Assembly (NCBI GenBank): GCA_016630955.3
Contig: CM049991.1
Coordinates: forward strand, 1,116,001 to 1,180,000
DNA from: Didymella arachidicola
Lineage: Eukaryota; Ascomycota; Dothideomycetes; Pleosporales; Didymellaceae
Reading direction: 5' to 3'
Length of the DNA stretch: 64,000 nt
The notes beneath the pieces were generated by a model. It searched no databases and was not told the origin of the DNA. It worked only from the letters and a program-made list of their open reading frames with translations. A program made the position numbers and the translations under genes. Below, piece after piece: positions 19,662-30,832 of this stretch (positions are counted from its first letter, which is position 1; each line of letters begins with the position of its first letter).

Positions 19662-21644
19662 TCATCCCTCCCAAACCACATCCCCCCTCTCCGACAAAAT
19701 ATCCGCCGGCGCCGGCAAATTATGCACCGCGCCCCTCGCACTCGCACTCGGCACATACGGAAACACAATATTCGGCAGGTTCGGCGCCCGCATCTCCTGC
19801 TGCGCCCTCGCGCCCGAACCCCCACCATGATTCGCACTTGCTGCGTGCTTTGATGGCGCCGGGCGCGGAAGCGAAGGGTTCATGTAGCTCCAGTGCGCGG
19901 TTGACGAGAGCTTCAGCGTCGCGAGCGGGTTGATGTGCAGGCCGTCTGTGGCTGGGGCGAAGGGGTTGTAGAGCAAGTCGCTTGATGGGAGGGTAGGTAG
20001 GGGGTTGCTTGGGGGCGCTGTGGATGTCGAGTTTTCGTCGGCCCATTGGAGGATGTTGCGGTTTAGGACGATGGGGCTTTGTTCGCTGCCGTCTTCGTCG
20101 TCGTCAAAGTTGAAGTCGGTGACGAGGTCGAGCGTTGGGCGTGTTGATGTGGGTGCTGGTGCTGGCGCGAGTGTTGCGGTAGGAGCAGTGGTTACACTGG
20201 TGCGTGCGACTGTTGGCGATGGTGGCCTTGATACCGGTGTCTTCTGTGCTTTCGCTTCCTCTGCTTCCCCGAGCTCGCGCGCCTCTTTGGGCTTGAGCTT
20301 GAAGCCAGCTTTGGCGAATTCCCCTGGAAATCGGATCCGAAAACGGTCGCGTAGGTCAGTTGGATGCCGCATACTAAAGCCCAGCTCAAAGTCATCGCGC
20401 ATTGCACGCCATCGAGTGCCGTACCGATTGAATCCTCTTAAAAGGTTCCGGTCGTCCTCATCGCTGAACTGGCGGCGTGCTCTGCGATTGCTTTTGGGAA
20501 ATGGTCCATAGTCATCTTCCGGCCTCAACTCAGCTGCACCGTTGGTGACGCTATCTTCAGGTGATGCTTGATGTGCAGGCACGCTGGGCTCCGCTGAGGC
20601 AGCCTCCGTGACCAATGTGGCAGTGTCCGCTGATCCGAGCTTCGTCAAGACTTGCTTCGTCGCACCCTTCCTAGCCTTGAGCCCTTCACCAGGACGACAC
20701 ACTCGAAAGCGATCCTTCAGATCCACTGCTGTCCGTCCTTGGAAGGTGAAGTCAGCGCACTCGAGAATTTGCTTCCATCTGCCGATACCAAATCTGCTGA
20801 CTCCAATGAGTAAATCTTCTGTTTCTTTCTCTGACCATTTCGTCCGCTTTCGTGTTGTCTTTGCCTTTGCCTGAACTCGATCCGTGGCCTGACATACTGG
20901 TGAAGGGCCCGGTGTACTGTCGCGGCTTGTTTCCTGTTCCCTAGATCCTCTCGGAGTGTCAGGCAAATTGTCGCTATGTTCTGCATCAGCAATCGCGGGC
21001 TGGTGGCTTTTCTCTGGAGCCGCTCGAGCTTTCGCGCGCTTTTCAGTGCTGCCCGAGAACGTGCTGGTCAGACCAAAGTGATCGCCTACTTCGTTTCCAG
21101 GCCCACTTCTCTCGCTGATGGGCGGAAAGAGCTTATTCTTGGGTGGTAGTGGTGGCGGCTGATGAAGACCTTGCAGCAATGGCGGGATTCTTGGTCTCTT
21201 GGTGGTCCTCCGTGGTACCTGTGGGGGTTTGGGCAGTTGTATCAGCGAAACATCACCTCCATTATACCCGCTAGTTTGTGGCTGTTCATCTCTTCTCGGT
21301 GTGTCAGACGATATCGCTGTTATGGGAACATCACTTCTGGCTTGAGAAGTCGCAGTTTGTGGTGTTGCACGGCCAGAGTGTGGAAACGCCGGAGATGAAG
21401 CTGTGGGATCATTCAATACGCGGGCGAGCGGCGCACCAGAGTGCGCCTGCGACGAGGCTTTGTGTCTGGCATCGACATGATCATGGTAGCTATGAGTATC
21501 CGGGTATGAGTACCCTGCGCGAACGCCTGGCGCAGGCTCAATATAGCGTGGCGCACCAGACGAAGGAGTCGTAAGCACAGAAGGATCGAGCGTCAATCGC
21601 CGGTAAGGTTGTTGGTCTAGCAGTGTCGCTATCCGAGGTTCCAT
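19662..21644 (-). CDS. Double-Myb telobox DNA-binding protein (Teb1/Tay1-like)
   Basis: Single-exon 660-aa nuclear protein with two Myb/SANT-type domains. The first is near residues 270-320 and reads RTKWSEKETEDLLIGVSRFG with telobox VDLKDRFRVC. The second is near residues 395-450 and reads RRQFSDEDDRNLLRGFNRYG with TDLRDRFRIRFPG. Two Myb domains with a telobox-like third helix are the layout of S. pombe Teb1 and Yarrowia Tay1, which bind TTAGGG-type repeats in telomeres or promoters. The rest is Pro/Ser/Ala-rich and probably disordered, with a KRPRIPP stretch that could be a nuclear signal. The function here is inferred from layout, not from a target site in the window. Confidence 0.82.
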   Translation of the reverse strand: MEPRIATLLDQQPYRRLTLDPSVLTTPSSGAPRYIEPAPGVRAGYSYPDTHSYHDHVDARHKASSQAHSGAPLARVLNDPTASSPAFPHSGRATPQTATSQARSDVPITAISSDTPRRDEQPQTSGYNGGDVSLIQLPKPPQVPRRTTKRPRIPPLLQGLHQPPPLPPKNKLFPPISERSGPGNEVGDHFGLTSTFSGSTEKRAKARAAPEKSHQPAIADAEHSDNLPDTPRGSREQETSRDSTPGPSPVCQATDRVQAKAKTTRKRTKWSEKETEDLLIGVSRFGIGRWKQILECADFTFQGRTAVDLKDRFRVCRPGEGLKARKGATKQVLTKLGSADTATLVTEAASAEPSVPAHQASPEDSVTNGAAELRPEDDYGPFPKSNRRARRQFSDEDDRNLLRGFNRYGTRWRAMRDDFELGFSMRHPTDLRDRFRIRFPGEFAKAGFKLKPKEARELGEAEEAKAQKTPVSRPPSPTVARTSVTTAPTATLAPAPAPTSTRPTLDLVTDFNFDDDEDGSEQSPIVLNRNILQWADENSTSTAPPSNPLPTLPSSDLLYNPFAPATDGLHINPLATLKLSSTAHWSYMNPSLPRPAPSKHAASANHGGGSGARAQQEMRAPNLPNIVFPYVPSASARGAVHNLPAPADILSERGDVVWEG

Positions 21645-22348
21645 GTGGGTGATGATGATGTGCGGGATGAGGTGTCAGGAGGAAGGCGGCGGCTGGCCTA
21701 GCGCCGTTCCTTTACGCTCTTGTTACTCACTTCAAAGCTTCTTACGTCAACACGAAATAATGCAAATATGCAAAAGCTGAAGGCAGTCTGATCTTCGATG
21801 GCTGTCAACTTCGAGTTTGCGACTGAATGGGCTGTGGCTCAGGCCATACCCGAGACCCCGCGTGCAGCCCTTGCAAACCGGTGAACCTCTAGGCTGCTGT
21901 GCCGTACGAGATGCCGAGGTGCGCACCGCTCCTACCGTAAGCTGTCGAACCCATCACACAATCCTTGTATCATCCTCTAAGCTTGCCTGAAATTGTACTC
22001 TCCTACGGACGCAACCACGTGGCACCGCCATGTAGAAGCAATGTTTCTCGAAAATCCAAAGTCCTTCGACCTCAAATAGGCACCAAGACCACCGGGAAAT
22101 TGGTTGCCAGTCCCGAGTATAATATTAAGGCTTGTTCGGCCAAGACTTGTGGCCATGAGGACGGCATCCTTCGTCGTTCTAGTGCTTCCTTTACCCCTGG
22201 GATGCCGCAGTGGAGCCAATAGGTATGCACGAAGTCGCGCACGACCGTAGTCAGCATGTGCGGATGGCATGATTACAAAGGTCAAAAGTGCCGTCGGAAA
22301 AAATCGTGCAGCTTTTTTGTCGAATTTCAACCATTCCCTCTTGGCATT
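21645..22348. other. Intergenic region (divergent Myb/tyrosinase promoters)
   Basis: About 0.7 kb between two divergent genes. No coding region, RNA gene or clear repeat is seen. Confidence 0.5.
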
Positions 22349-23636
22349 ATGTTTGTAAACATTCTCCAAGTATTTGCGTTAGTTGCTACAGTTCAAGGAG
22401 CTGTGGCAAAACCTCGAAATGTAGTCGACGACCTACAGCGCCAAGCAATTGTAGCATTGAGTGGGGAGAAAACAAATGTTTCTCAGACATGTACTGTTTC
22501 GAAGGCGGCCGTTCGTAAAGACTGGTCAGTTTCCAGCTTCATGCCTTCTACTTTGAGACTGACCAGAAGCCAGGGCCTCGATGTCAGACAGAGAGCGCAA
22601 AGCATACACGACCGCTGTGCAATGTATGCTTGACTCGCCTTCGAAGTCTGACCCAGCTCTAGTTCCAGGCGCTCGCAACAGATACGATGACTTTGTCGGG
22701 CAACACATCAATCAGACATTGTCAATTCACGGCACTGGAAACTTCTTGACATGGGTAAGCAACCTGACAACCTCCTGACAGACCGAGTTTGACAGCATAC
22801 AGCACCGCCAATTTTTATATGCCTACGAAAAAGCCCTTAGACAAGAATGCAATTACGCTGGCTACCAGCCATACTGGAACTGGTTCACCCATCAGTCCAA
22901 CCTCAAAGCCTCTCCCGTATTTGACGGCTCCGCAACAAGTATTAGCGGCGATGGATCTTACGTGTCACACAATGGTAGCGTAGGCGGGGCCGGAGCGATC
23001 TTTCTGCCCTCAGGAGAAGGCGGTGGATGTATCCAGTCCGGTCCCTTCAAGAACATGACTGTGAACCTCGGGCCCGTATCACCAACCATGAGAGGCCAGA
23101 CCAAGGTCAACGGGAGTCTGTCGTATAATCCGCGGTGTTTGAAGAGGGACTTGACGACATTCGCGAGTTCAGGATGGCTCACGGAAGCGAACTTGCTCAA
23201 CATCACCACGGGCGCGGCATCGAGTTCAATCTTGCTGTTCCAAAATGAGTAAGCACACGCACAAGCATATTGTATTCGAAGTAACACTAACCCCACCAGA
23301 CTTCAAGGCCGCTTCTCCGATGGTTTCCTCGGCCTACACGCCGCGGGCCACTTCAGCATCGGTGGCGACACAGGCGACATCTTCTCCTCGCCGGTTGATC
23401 CAGTATTCTTCTTGCACCATGCGATGCTCGATCGAGTGTATTGGATTTGGCAAGCTTTGCATCTGGATCAGGCGAACACAGTTGCTGGCACGCTTACGCT
23501 CAACAACAACCCGCCGAGCCGCGAGACGAGCCCGGAGGACTTGATCCAGACAAACTATCTGAACGTGGAAGATACGCGCATTGGAGATCTGACTGATACT
23601 CTGGGGGGAGAGGCCTTGTGCTATGTATACCAGTGA
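22349..23636 (+). CDS. Secreted tyrosinase (type-3 copper protein)
   Basis: Predicted monophenol/diphenol oxidase of the short fungal tyrosinase type. Exons 22349-22524, 22574-22754, 22803-23248 and 23300-23636; introns of 48-51 nt; 379 aa. An N-terminal signal peptide (about 20 residues ending QGAVA) predicts secretion. The CuA site has three His in GQHINQ, LSIHGTGNF and LTWHRQFLYAYEKAL. The CuB site has LHAAGHFSIGGD and the paired His of FFLHHAMLDRVYWIWQ. NxT/S sequons are present. It could act in melanin or other phenolic pigment formation. It is convergent with carB, only 156 bp apart, but no direct biochemical link to carotenoids is known. Confidence 0.9.
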
Positions 23637-23792
23637 GAGTATGAGAGGACACGGACCAGTAGTGTGGGAGGTTTCCTTTGGCAACCCGTGCTAATTCATG
23701 AGTAATGAGGTATATTAAAGCTCATGATATCTTCCGTGCCCTTGTCGATATGGGCAAATTCTCATCTACTATTTATGCCCTGCTTCCTACTT

Positions 23793-25610
23793 TCAAGACA
23801 ACACACTCGCATCCCGGCTCGTTCCAGTCCACAAAAAAAGCACAACCAGCGCCAGGAACACCGGCACCCACCACCGCAGCCAGATCGAGTATGCAGTCTG
23901 ACTCTGCACATCCAGGTGACTCTTCAACGGCACGCCCCACTTGCCCATGACCCTGTACTCCTCCTTCATCGTCGCTACCTCTCCCTTATCCATCCTCTTC
24001 GGCTCCATGCGTAGCTTCGCCAGAATCTCATCGCTGACCAACTTCGCACCCGCCAGCACAATCGGCACCCCCGTTCCAGGGTGCGCGCTCGCGCCAACGA
24101 AGTACAGATCCTCGATGGAAGCATGCTTGGTCTTGGGGCGGAACGCGAGGACGTTGAAGAAGCTGTGGCTCAGGCCGAGAATGGCGCCGCGGTCGAGGTT
24201 GAATGTGGATTTCCACGTGATAGGCGTGTTGACGACTTCGTTGACGATATGTGCGCCGACGTTGATGTTGAGGCGCGATTCGATAGTCTTGAGGATCGTG
24301 GTGCGCGCCATTTCGACCATGGCGTCGAAGTCTTGGGTGCGGCCTGCGCTGTCCTTGGAGCCCTTGTGCGAGTCCGAGCCGTAGTCTTCAAGATGACCGA
24401 CGGGAACGAGAACGACGAGGGAGTCGCAGCCTTTGGGTGCCGCAGAGGGGTCAACGCGTGATGGGACGTTCACGTAGAAGCTGGGCTGGTCGGGGATGAG
24501 ATGCTTCTTGAAGATGCTGTCGAAGGACTCCTTGTAGTCTTCGGCGAGGAATATGTTGTGTGCTGAGAGCTCGAGGAATTGTCTGTCGAGCGCCCAGTAA
24601 AAGGAGATACTCGAGCACGAAGCTTTGCGGCCCTGGAGAGACTTTGCATAGCTTGAGTTGGGCAGTAGCTCGTTATACGCATATGTCAAGTCGGCGTTGC
24701 AGACAACCAGGTCTGCAGTCAAGGGCGGCCTGCCGTCCTGGAATGTGACTCCTGTTGCTCGTTTCCCATCGTTGGAAAGTTGTATCCCTGAGATTGGGCT
24801 GTTGAACAGGTATTCGACACCCGAGCGCTTTCCAATGTTTACGAGGCCTTCGACGACCTTGTGGAACCCACCAATTGGGTACCAAATACCTTCAGCAAGC
24901 TCTGTGTACTGCAAAAGACTGTAGGTTCCAGGCGCATCAAACGGACTCATGCCCATGTACATACTTGCAAACGTGAACACTCTCCGTAATCTTTCTGTGC
25001 GGAAGTAGATGGATGCTCGCGTGTATATGCTCTCGAAAGGATGCAGAGCAATCAGATGGCGCAAGAAGCTCGGGCGAACCATACTGAAGAGCGAGTAGAA
25101 ATTTCTCTTCAGCACATGGATGACCGATAACTCGTAATGGCGGTGCGATTCTTGCAAGAATCCCAGATAGCGCTCGAACCCATCTTTGCCTTCAAATCGC
25201 TCAATCTCCTCTTTCATAACCGCGACATCGGTCGATAGCTTGAAGTTCGTCCCATCGTGGAAATGTACATTATAATTCGGGTTGCACTTCACCAGATGGA
25301 CACCCTCATCCTCCATGGAAGTGCCAAGATCAGCGAACATTTCCTTGAAGAGGTCCGGCAGAAGAAGCAGACTGGGTCCTTGGTCGAATCTCTGTGAAGC
25401 CTGTTAGTCTCGAGCTCTGATCTCCCACCAGTAGCAACATACGTAGCCGTCGCGGTGGATCAAACTACATCTCCCACCAGAGAAGTCGTTCTTCTCAACA
25501 AGCGTGACTTTGCAACCAGCCTGGGCAAGGCGCGCAGCCGTCGCAACACCACCGGCACCGGCACCAACAACAATCACGCTGGGGCGCGTGTCAAATTCTT
25601 GTTTTCCCAT
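23793..25610 (-). CDS. carB: Phytoene desaturase
   Basis: FAD-dependent carotenoid desaturase (CarB, AL-1, CrtI type) converting phytoene to lycopene and beyond. Exon 1 is 25443-25610, exon 2 is 23793-25391, with a 51-nt phase-0 intron; 588 aa, the family length. The N-terminal dinucleotide-binding fold reads VIVVGAGAGGVATAARLA with the acidic end VTLVEKN. The CrtI signature near the C-terminus reads YFVGASAHPGTGVP. A C-terminal hydrophobic segment (WLRWWVPVFLALVVLFLW) anchors it to the membrane. It is separated from carRA by about 9.8 kb and five unrelated genes. A GGCGATC motif lies about 20 nt upstream of the ATG; its meaning is uncertain. Confidence 0.95.
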
Positions 25611-26399
25611 ACTGATTTGTGGAAATGGCGATCTTACGGCCAGGAACAACCGCGTGGTAGGGACGCGACTTTACGCGGTTCTAACAGTGGCGCATGCATC
25701 CTAATTCACCAAGTCATGACGTCTGGACAGGTGAGTTGAGACCGAGTGGAGCCTCCGAGGGAGCCGCAACCATACGGTAGCAAGCCAGCAAGCCGGAGCA
25801 ACTGCCGCTTGCATGTGACTGTGATAGCTTCGCGACTACACAACGTGTTGAAATCGCAGCATGTGCGAGGCCTGCAGCTCCCTGTGGTCTGCAGCAGCTT
25901 CAGCCGCACCGCCACATGCAGTGGTCCGTCCAATCGGTTCGATCCGAACCTCATCTTCCCACTCCATCAATTGCATGATCTGACGGCTCTGCGCGTTCAA
26001 TTATCGCATGGTGCGGTCTTCAGAGGCGCTTCGCTCCTGACAGCAGGCGATTCGTACCAAGGTTGCGTCTAAGCACTTACCTTGCTTCACGAGCTCCCGG
26101 GTACTCCTTCCGCGTCAGAAGAGATCGGTTTCTAGATAATGTCAAAAATTGACACCAAAACACGGCCAGAAAGGCAATTCAAATATCGTGGCCAAGCATC
26201 CGGTTGGCGTCACACAGCAATGGCCAGACACAACGCTTGCGCTGGGCTTACAACGCAATGTTGCGGTTACACCTCATGCTAACGTCACTGTCAAAAAGGT
26301 AAACCTACATATGCGGAAACTGCTCTGCCATACTGCCAAACCCGTCAACTGGACCCCACGCACCCAAATAAACACCAGAAACCTATCCCATCCGTGACA
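25611..26399. other. Intergenic region (divergent carB/epimerase promoters)
   Basis: About 0.8 kb between divergent starts. It must hold the carB promoter. No gene or repeat is supported beyond scattered GATC/CGAT motifs. Confidence 0.5.
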
Positions 26400-27306
26400 A
26401 TGAAGATCGCCATCACAGGAGCCCGTGGAACAGTTGGTCAAGAGGTGGTGAAGCTCTGTGCCAAAGCCGGCTACTCTACCGTGCAAGTGAACCGCACCGA
26501 CGAGACGAACAAAATCGAGGGCTACACGAAAACAGAAATGCGCACCGCAGACGCAGCCTCGGACTACGACGCAACCCTCGCCGCCTTCAAAGGCTGCGAC
26601 GCCGTCATCCACCTCGCCGCCATCCCCAACCCCGTCGGCACCCCCGACCACAAAGTGCACTCGAACAACGTCAACAGCGCGTTCAACGGCTTCCGCGCAT
26701 GCGGCGAGCTAGGCATCAAGAAGATATGCTACGCTAGCAGCGTGAATGCGATTGGCCTCGCGTTCGCGAATCAGCCGCTCAAGTTCCCGTACTTTCCTAT
26801 CGACGAAGACTATCCCCAAAACCCGACGGATTCGTATGCGCTGGCGAAGCACGAGGCGGAGGTGCAGGCCAGGGCGTTTGTGAATTGGTTTCCGGGGACG
26901 AAAATCGCGCTGATGCGGATTCATGAGGTTGCGCCGAAGAAGGATGTGAAGGACGAGCATGAGCAGAATTGGGAGGATGCCGCCGTTGGTACGTCTACTT
27001 TGGCTTCGCATGCAGGGTGTGTTCGTGTTGCTGATTGTGAGCCCAGGTCAGCTGTGGGGCTGGGTGCACCCGCAGGCTACTGCGCGCGCGTGTCTGGCTG
27101 CGCTGGAGAAGGCGGATAACTACGAGGGCGCACAGGTGTTCAATGTGGTTGCGCCGGACACAACGCAGGAGACGCCGAGCAAGGAGCTGGCGAAGAAGTA
27201 CTATCCCGATGCTGAGATTCGCCAGGGTCTCGAGGGGAATGCGGCGTTTTGGACGACTGACAAGGCGAGGAGGGTTCTGGGTTGGGAGCACACCGAGAAG
27301 GAGTAG
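26400..27306 (+). CDS. NAD-dependent epimerase/dehydratase (extended SDR)
   Basis: Small Rossmann-fold oxidoreductase or epimerase of the extended short-chain dehydrogenase family. Exons 26400-26988 and 27047-27306; 282 aa. The N-terminal cofactor loop reads ITGARGTVGQ; HLAA follows after strand 4; the catalytic YxxxK is YALAKHEAE at about residue 141. A substrate such as a nucleotide sugar is usual in this family, but this one is short and its substrate cannot be read from sequence. The ATG at 26400 follows TCCGTGACA and is the only one that gives a complete cofactor fold. Confidence 0.85.
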
Positions 27307-27573
27307 TTCTGGGGGTCAGTCGAGAGAAGGACTTGCTGAGTGTAGGAATGGTATCCTGCTGTAGGTCTAGGAGGTTGCTTGGACGTACCAGAAGGTCAGG
27401 TTTATCGATATTAGTCTACGATCTACACACAGCCCTGCACACGCCTCCAGCGCGGTGCAGCAGCCATCAAATCATGTCTATACTAGCGCCATCCGCAATG
27501 CCGAAAAGGAATGCAATGCTCCTCACTCTTTCGCTGCTCCAGAATCCACGACTCCAGGGTTCAAGGGACACGT

Positions 27574-28279
27574 CTAGTGACCGTTGGTGACCTTGGCATC
27601 GCTCATCTTCTCATCGCCGTTGCGGTTGTGGAACTCCTTGATGCCCTCAGGCGTCGCCTTGATCGTGTCCATGCCCGGGTTCCAATTGGCAGGGCACACC
27701 TCGCCGTACTTGTCTGTGAACTGGAAGGCGTCGATCAGACGGAGCGCCTCGTCCACGGAGCGGCCAACGGGCAGGTCGTTGATGGTGACCTGGCGCAGGA
27801 CGCCGTTGGGGTCGATGAGGAACAGGCCGCGCAGCGCAATGCCCTCCTCCTCGATCAGCACGCCGTAGTCCTTGCTGATGGCGTGGTTCTTGTCCGAGAG
27901 CAGGGGAATGTTGATCTTGCCCAGGCCGCCGTCCTTCTTGGATGTGTTGGTCCAGGCGAGCAGCGAGTACTCGGAGTCGGTCGAGGCGAAGACGACGCGG
28001 GCGCCGCGCGCTTCGAAGTCGGCGGCGCGGTCGCTGAAGGCCAGGATCTCGGTTGGGCACACAAAGGTCCAGGCCATGGGCACGAAGCCCAAGATCAGCC
28101 ACTGCTTGTTGGAGGTGTACTGGGTGAGGCTGACATCTGTGTTTTGTTAGCAAGGGTCTTCCTGCATGTGCAATGACGAATGACGCACCCTCGAAAGCGC
28201 CGTCGACGACAGCGGTGCCAGAGAAGGCGGGCGCGGGCTTCTGGACGCGGGCCTTGGGGGTGTAGGCGGGGAAAGACAT
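27574..28279 (-). CDS. Typical 2-Cys peroxiredoxin
   Basis: Thiol peroxidase reducing hydrogen peroxide and organic peroxides with thioredoxin. Exon 1 is 28189-28279, exon 2 is 27574-28136, with a 52-nt intron; 217 aa. The peroxidatic Cys lies in WTFVCPTEI and the resolving Cys in GEVCPANW. The GGLG motif (KKDGGLGKI) is present, but the C-terminal YF motif of Tsa1-type enzymes is missing: the tail reads [11 protein letters not shown]. This predicts more resistance to over-oxidation than sensitive eukaryotic peroxiredoxins. PMAWTF replaces the more common PLDFTF before the active site. There is no targeting peptide, so it is likely cytosolic. Confidence 0.92.
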
Positions 28280-29533
28280 GACGATCTTCGGATTGGAGCT
28301 TGCGTCACACGGGTCGGAGGTCCGATGTCAGGTAACGTCGCTTAGGATGGAATTGGCGGGCACGGCTTCTCTGAAGCAGTCGAGGATATGGATTGTAGGT
28401 GAAGACACGCAGTAGACTGGAAGGTTCTGTATCAGCAGATATTTTGCGACAGCATGATAAAACACGCTTCTCAATCGGGCTAGTTCGGAGTGAAGAGCAT
28501 GGTACCTACGATCGATGTCGGTGTGGCGTGCTCGGAGACAACCGCGGTGAAATTATGCACGACTGGAGTTTGGATGCAAAGCAGTCGCAAGGCCGTCAAT
28601 TTATTCAAACCTTTCTCCGCTGCTGTCAGGCCACGAGCATGTGCAGCGGGTCGTCACGGACTTCCGTCACCGGCGGCCCTTCGGCATCTTGGTCGAGGCA
28701 CGCCTGCTTACACAGAGCTCATGTCGCAATGCTGTGTCCACTTATCTGCTGTTGGGCCTCGCATTCTGCTGCAATCTGATAACGCCCGAGGACCAGGGCC
28801 CCACTTGGTAGTCTTGTTACGTCGCTGCGGCTCTGCGGTGTGCGTTGCCCTGCAGAGCACAGCGTGGCGCGCCTGATCGAGCTCTACAGGCCGCGGTACC
28901 TGCATGAAGCTGCGGTAGGGTGGCCTGGGAAGAAGAGCCGCGCCTGGCCGATCACGGGGCTTCGCGCCATGTACGTGCGAGCTGACGCGAGGCATGCAGA
29001 GGAGCGCTAGCGCACACATTTCTCTTATCAGATGCTCGTCTACTTGCGGCATCTCTCGCCGCCTCTCACCCTGCCGTCGTTAGCTGCTCGCGATTCTGGA
29101 GCCCGAGGAGTCCAAGGAGCGCACAGGTGGAGCGCGCTGCTGCGGTGGACTCGTGGTTGAATGCGAGTGGCTAGCGCTCGGCATCTTGAGTCAGGCCAGT
29201 CTTACAAAATGCTCGTGGTCTAGTCCTACATTTGCAAAGCTGGAAACATGACTGCAGACTGAACGATTTTTCGCAAAGTTTTGATCATGACCAACGCTCA
29301 TCGAAATGGTGCTTACTGAGTCAAACCTCGCGACAAGCAAAGCCCGAGACCGGCGCAGTGAGCACCTGACTGGCGCGGCACAGCTTGCAGGTGGGCATGT
29401 TGCTAGCAAGCTCCACATCCGGTCTGTCGCATGCAAGAAGTGAATGTCATGTGGAAGAATTGCATTGTTCGTTCAAATCCGGGTATTGTAGCCTGTCCCT
29501 AACGCCCTGCTGTGAAACGACCAGATCAAGCTC
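28280..29533. other. Intergenic region
   Basis: About 1.25 kb. It includes the peroxiredoxin promoter. Small open frames on both strands have no family feature and I see no RNA gene or repeat. Confidence 0.5.
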
Positions 29534-30424
29534 TCACGACGAGAGTCTGCGCAGCAATCCACCAAGTGGCCCTACAGCCTTTGTGCTGAGCACAACATCT
29601 CGACTACCCCCTCTCTCCCTGCAGGTAGCTTTCTCAACCCTGCCGTCTTTGGTGACCGCTAGGATTGCTGTGCGCCCGTCTGACCAGGTGATTGTCATCT
29701 GCCGTACGGCGGCATCTGCTTCGATGTCCAAGATTCGCACCGGGCCATTACCATCATCATCCTCAGCATCTGAGCTGGCATCGCTGCTCACAAATGCGTT
29801 CAGCACTTTGCCTCCTGATATGACTTCGTTGTCCAATTCAGCCTCTGTCTGCGGGTCGGGCAGCTTTGCCTGGGTCCTCATATTCTGCACAGCGTCAACA
29901 CGCATATGCCAACTGACGAGTTCTCTCCTCAGCGCTCGTCCAAATCTGACAAGATCTTGGTCTGAATCCTTTGCACCATCGCCGTCTCTCGTGCCTTGCG
30001 GTACCCACTTGTTCGCTAGTTGCTGCAGCGGAATGCATGTAGGTATTGTGTGCTTGTGAATGCACAATCGTTTCGAGTTGTCGTGATCTCTGACTGTGAA
30101 GAGGACGTGGTAGGTGTCCACGAATCCACCATTGACAGGCACTTCGATACTGATCCCTAAGATGTCGCCGTTGTTTACTGCATTTGGGTCTGGATCTTTA
30201 ACTTTGTAGGCAGTTACTCCTGCGCACGCGCGATACGTGTTCTCGAGGTTTCGTTTCGACTGGTGGTCGATCAGGCGCTTTACCGTCGCATCGTTACCGA
30301 GTCGCGCTGCGAGGTTTGGCTGCGAGAGCAGGACCGTCGATAGATTGGCGCGGTGCGCTTTCAATATCGCTATACGCGCGTGTAGATCGCTGATGTCCGA
30401 GTCCAATTGTTCAACCGACTCCAT
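29534..30424 (-). CDS. CENP-O/Mcm21-like kinetochore protein
   Basis: Predicted component of the COMA/CCAN inner-kinetochore complex. Single exon, 296 aa, starting at the ATG at 30424; upstream in-frame ATGs reach 30574 but add a Cys/Arg-rich leader that looks untranslated. The N-terminus is a short coiled coil (MESVEQLDSDISDLHARIAI). The RWD-like C-terminal domain carries GDILGISIEVP, then YHVLFTV and HKHTIPTCIPLQQLANK, the pattern of the CENP-O family, ending with an acidic loop. It is divergent to the acetyl-CoA transporter. The assignment rests on this pattern and is good but not certain. Confidence 0.75.
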   Translation of the reverse strand: MESVEQLDSDISDLHARIAILKAHRANLSTVLLSQPNLAARLGNDATVKRLIDHQSKRNLENTYRACAGVTAYKVKDPDPNAVNNGDILGISIEVPVNGGFVDTYHVLFTVRDHDNSKRLCIHKHTIPTCIPLQQLANKWVPQGTRDGDGAKDSDQDLVRFGRALRRELVSWHMRVDAVQNMRTQAKLPDPQTEAELDNEVISGGKVLNAFVSSDASSDAEDDDGNGPVRILDIEADAAVRQMTITWSDGRTAILAVTKDGRVEKATCRERGGSRDVVLSTKAVGPLGGLLRRLSS

Positions 30425-30832
30425 CGTGAATCCGTCCGTGTTTGGTGTTGCCGCGAACACAAGCAATGTTGACAGCCCTGGAGCCAGCCGAACGCGACCG
30501 CACGTGCATTCGCGGGCGGATCGCCGCAGGGCTAGCATTCTCAGAGGACACCGTGGTACCCCGTCGATGAACACACCAGGGTCACAGCTCCGTCACTATA
30601 CCAGTGCTGCCTGCATCCGACTGCTGCGGACTTTTACACGATTCTCTGTATTCTTCAAGTCGCTCCTTCCTCTTTGAAATTTCTACACTGCACCTTCCCT
30701 ACCACTCCCTGACACCTGCCGTGCCCATCACACTCAGACCTCCACTTTCACTCCTGACTATCCGACTCATTCCAACCCCGGAGATTTCCGAGCACCCCTC
30801 CAGGAAGGGTACACAAGCTTGCCAGTCCACAA
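30425..30832. promoter_or_regulatory. Divergent promoter region of kinetochore and transporter genes
   Basis: 408 bp between two divergent starts. It contains pyrimidine-rich leader sequence upstream of 30833 and nothing else that I can identify. Confidence 0.4.

Noticed and set aside
22349..23636. Tyrosinase as a part of the carotenoid cluster
   Set aside because: It is next to carB, but the enzyme acts on phenols; neighbourhood alone does not support a shared pathway.
27511..28176. 221-codon open frame opposite the peroxiredoxin
   Set aside because: Antisense shadow in a GC-rich gene; the reverse strand encodes all peroxiredoxin motifs.
28280..29533. Small open frames in the 1.25-kb gap after the peroxiredoxin gene
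   Set aside because: They have no family feature, no splice-compatible partners and mixed-strand overlap.
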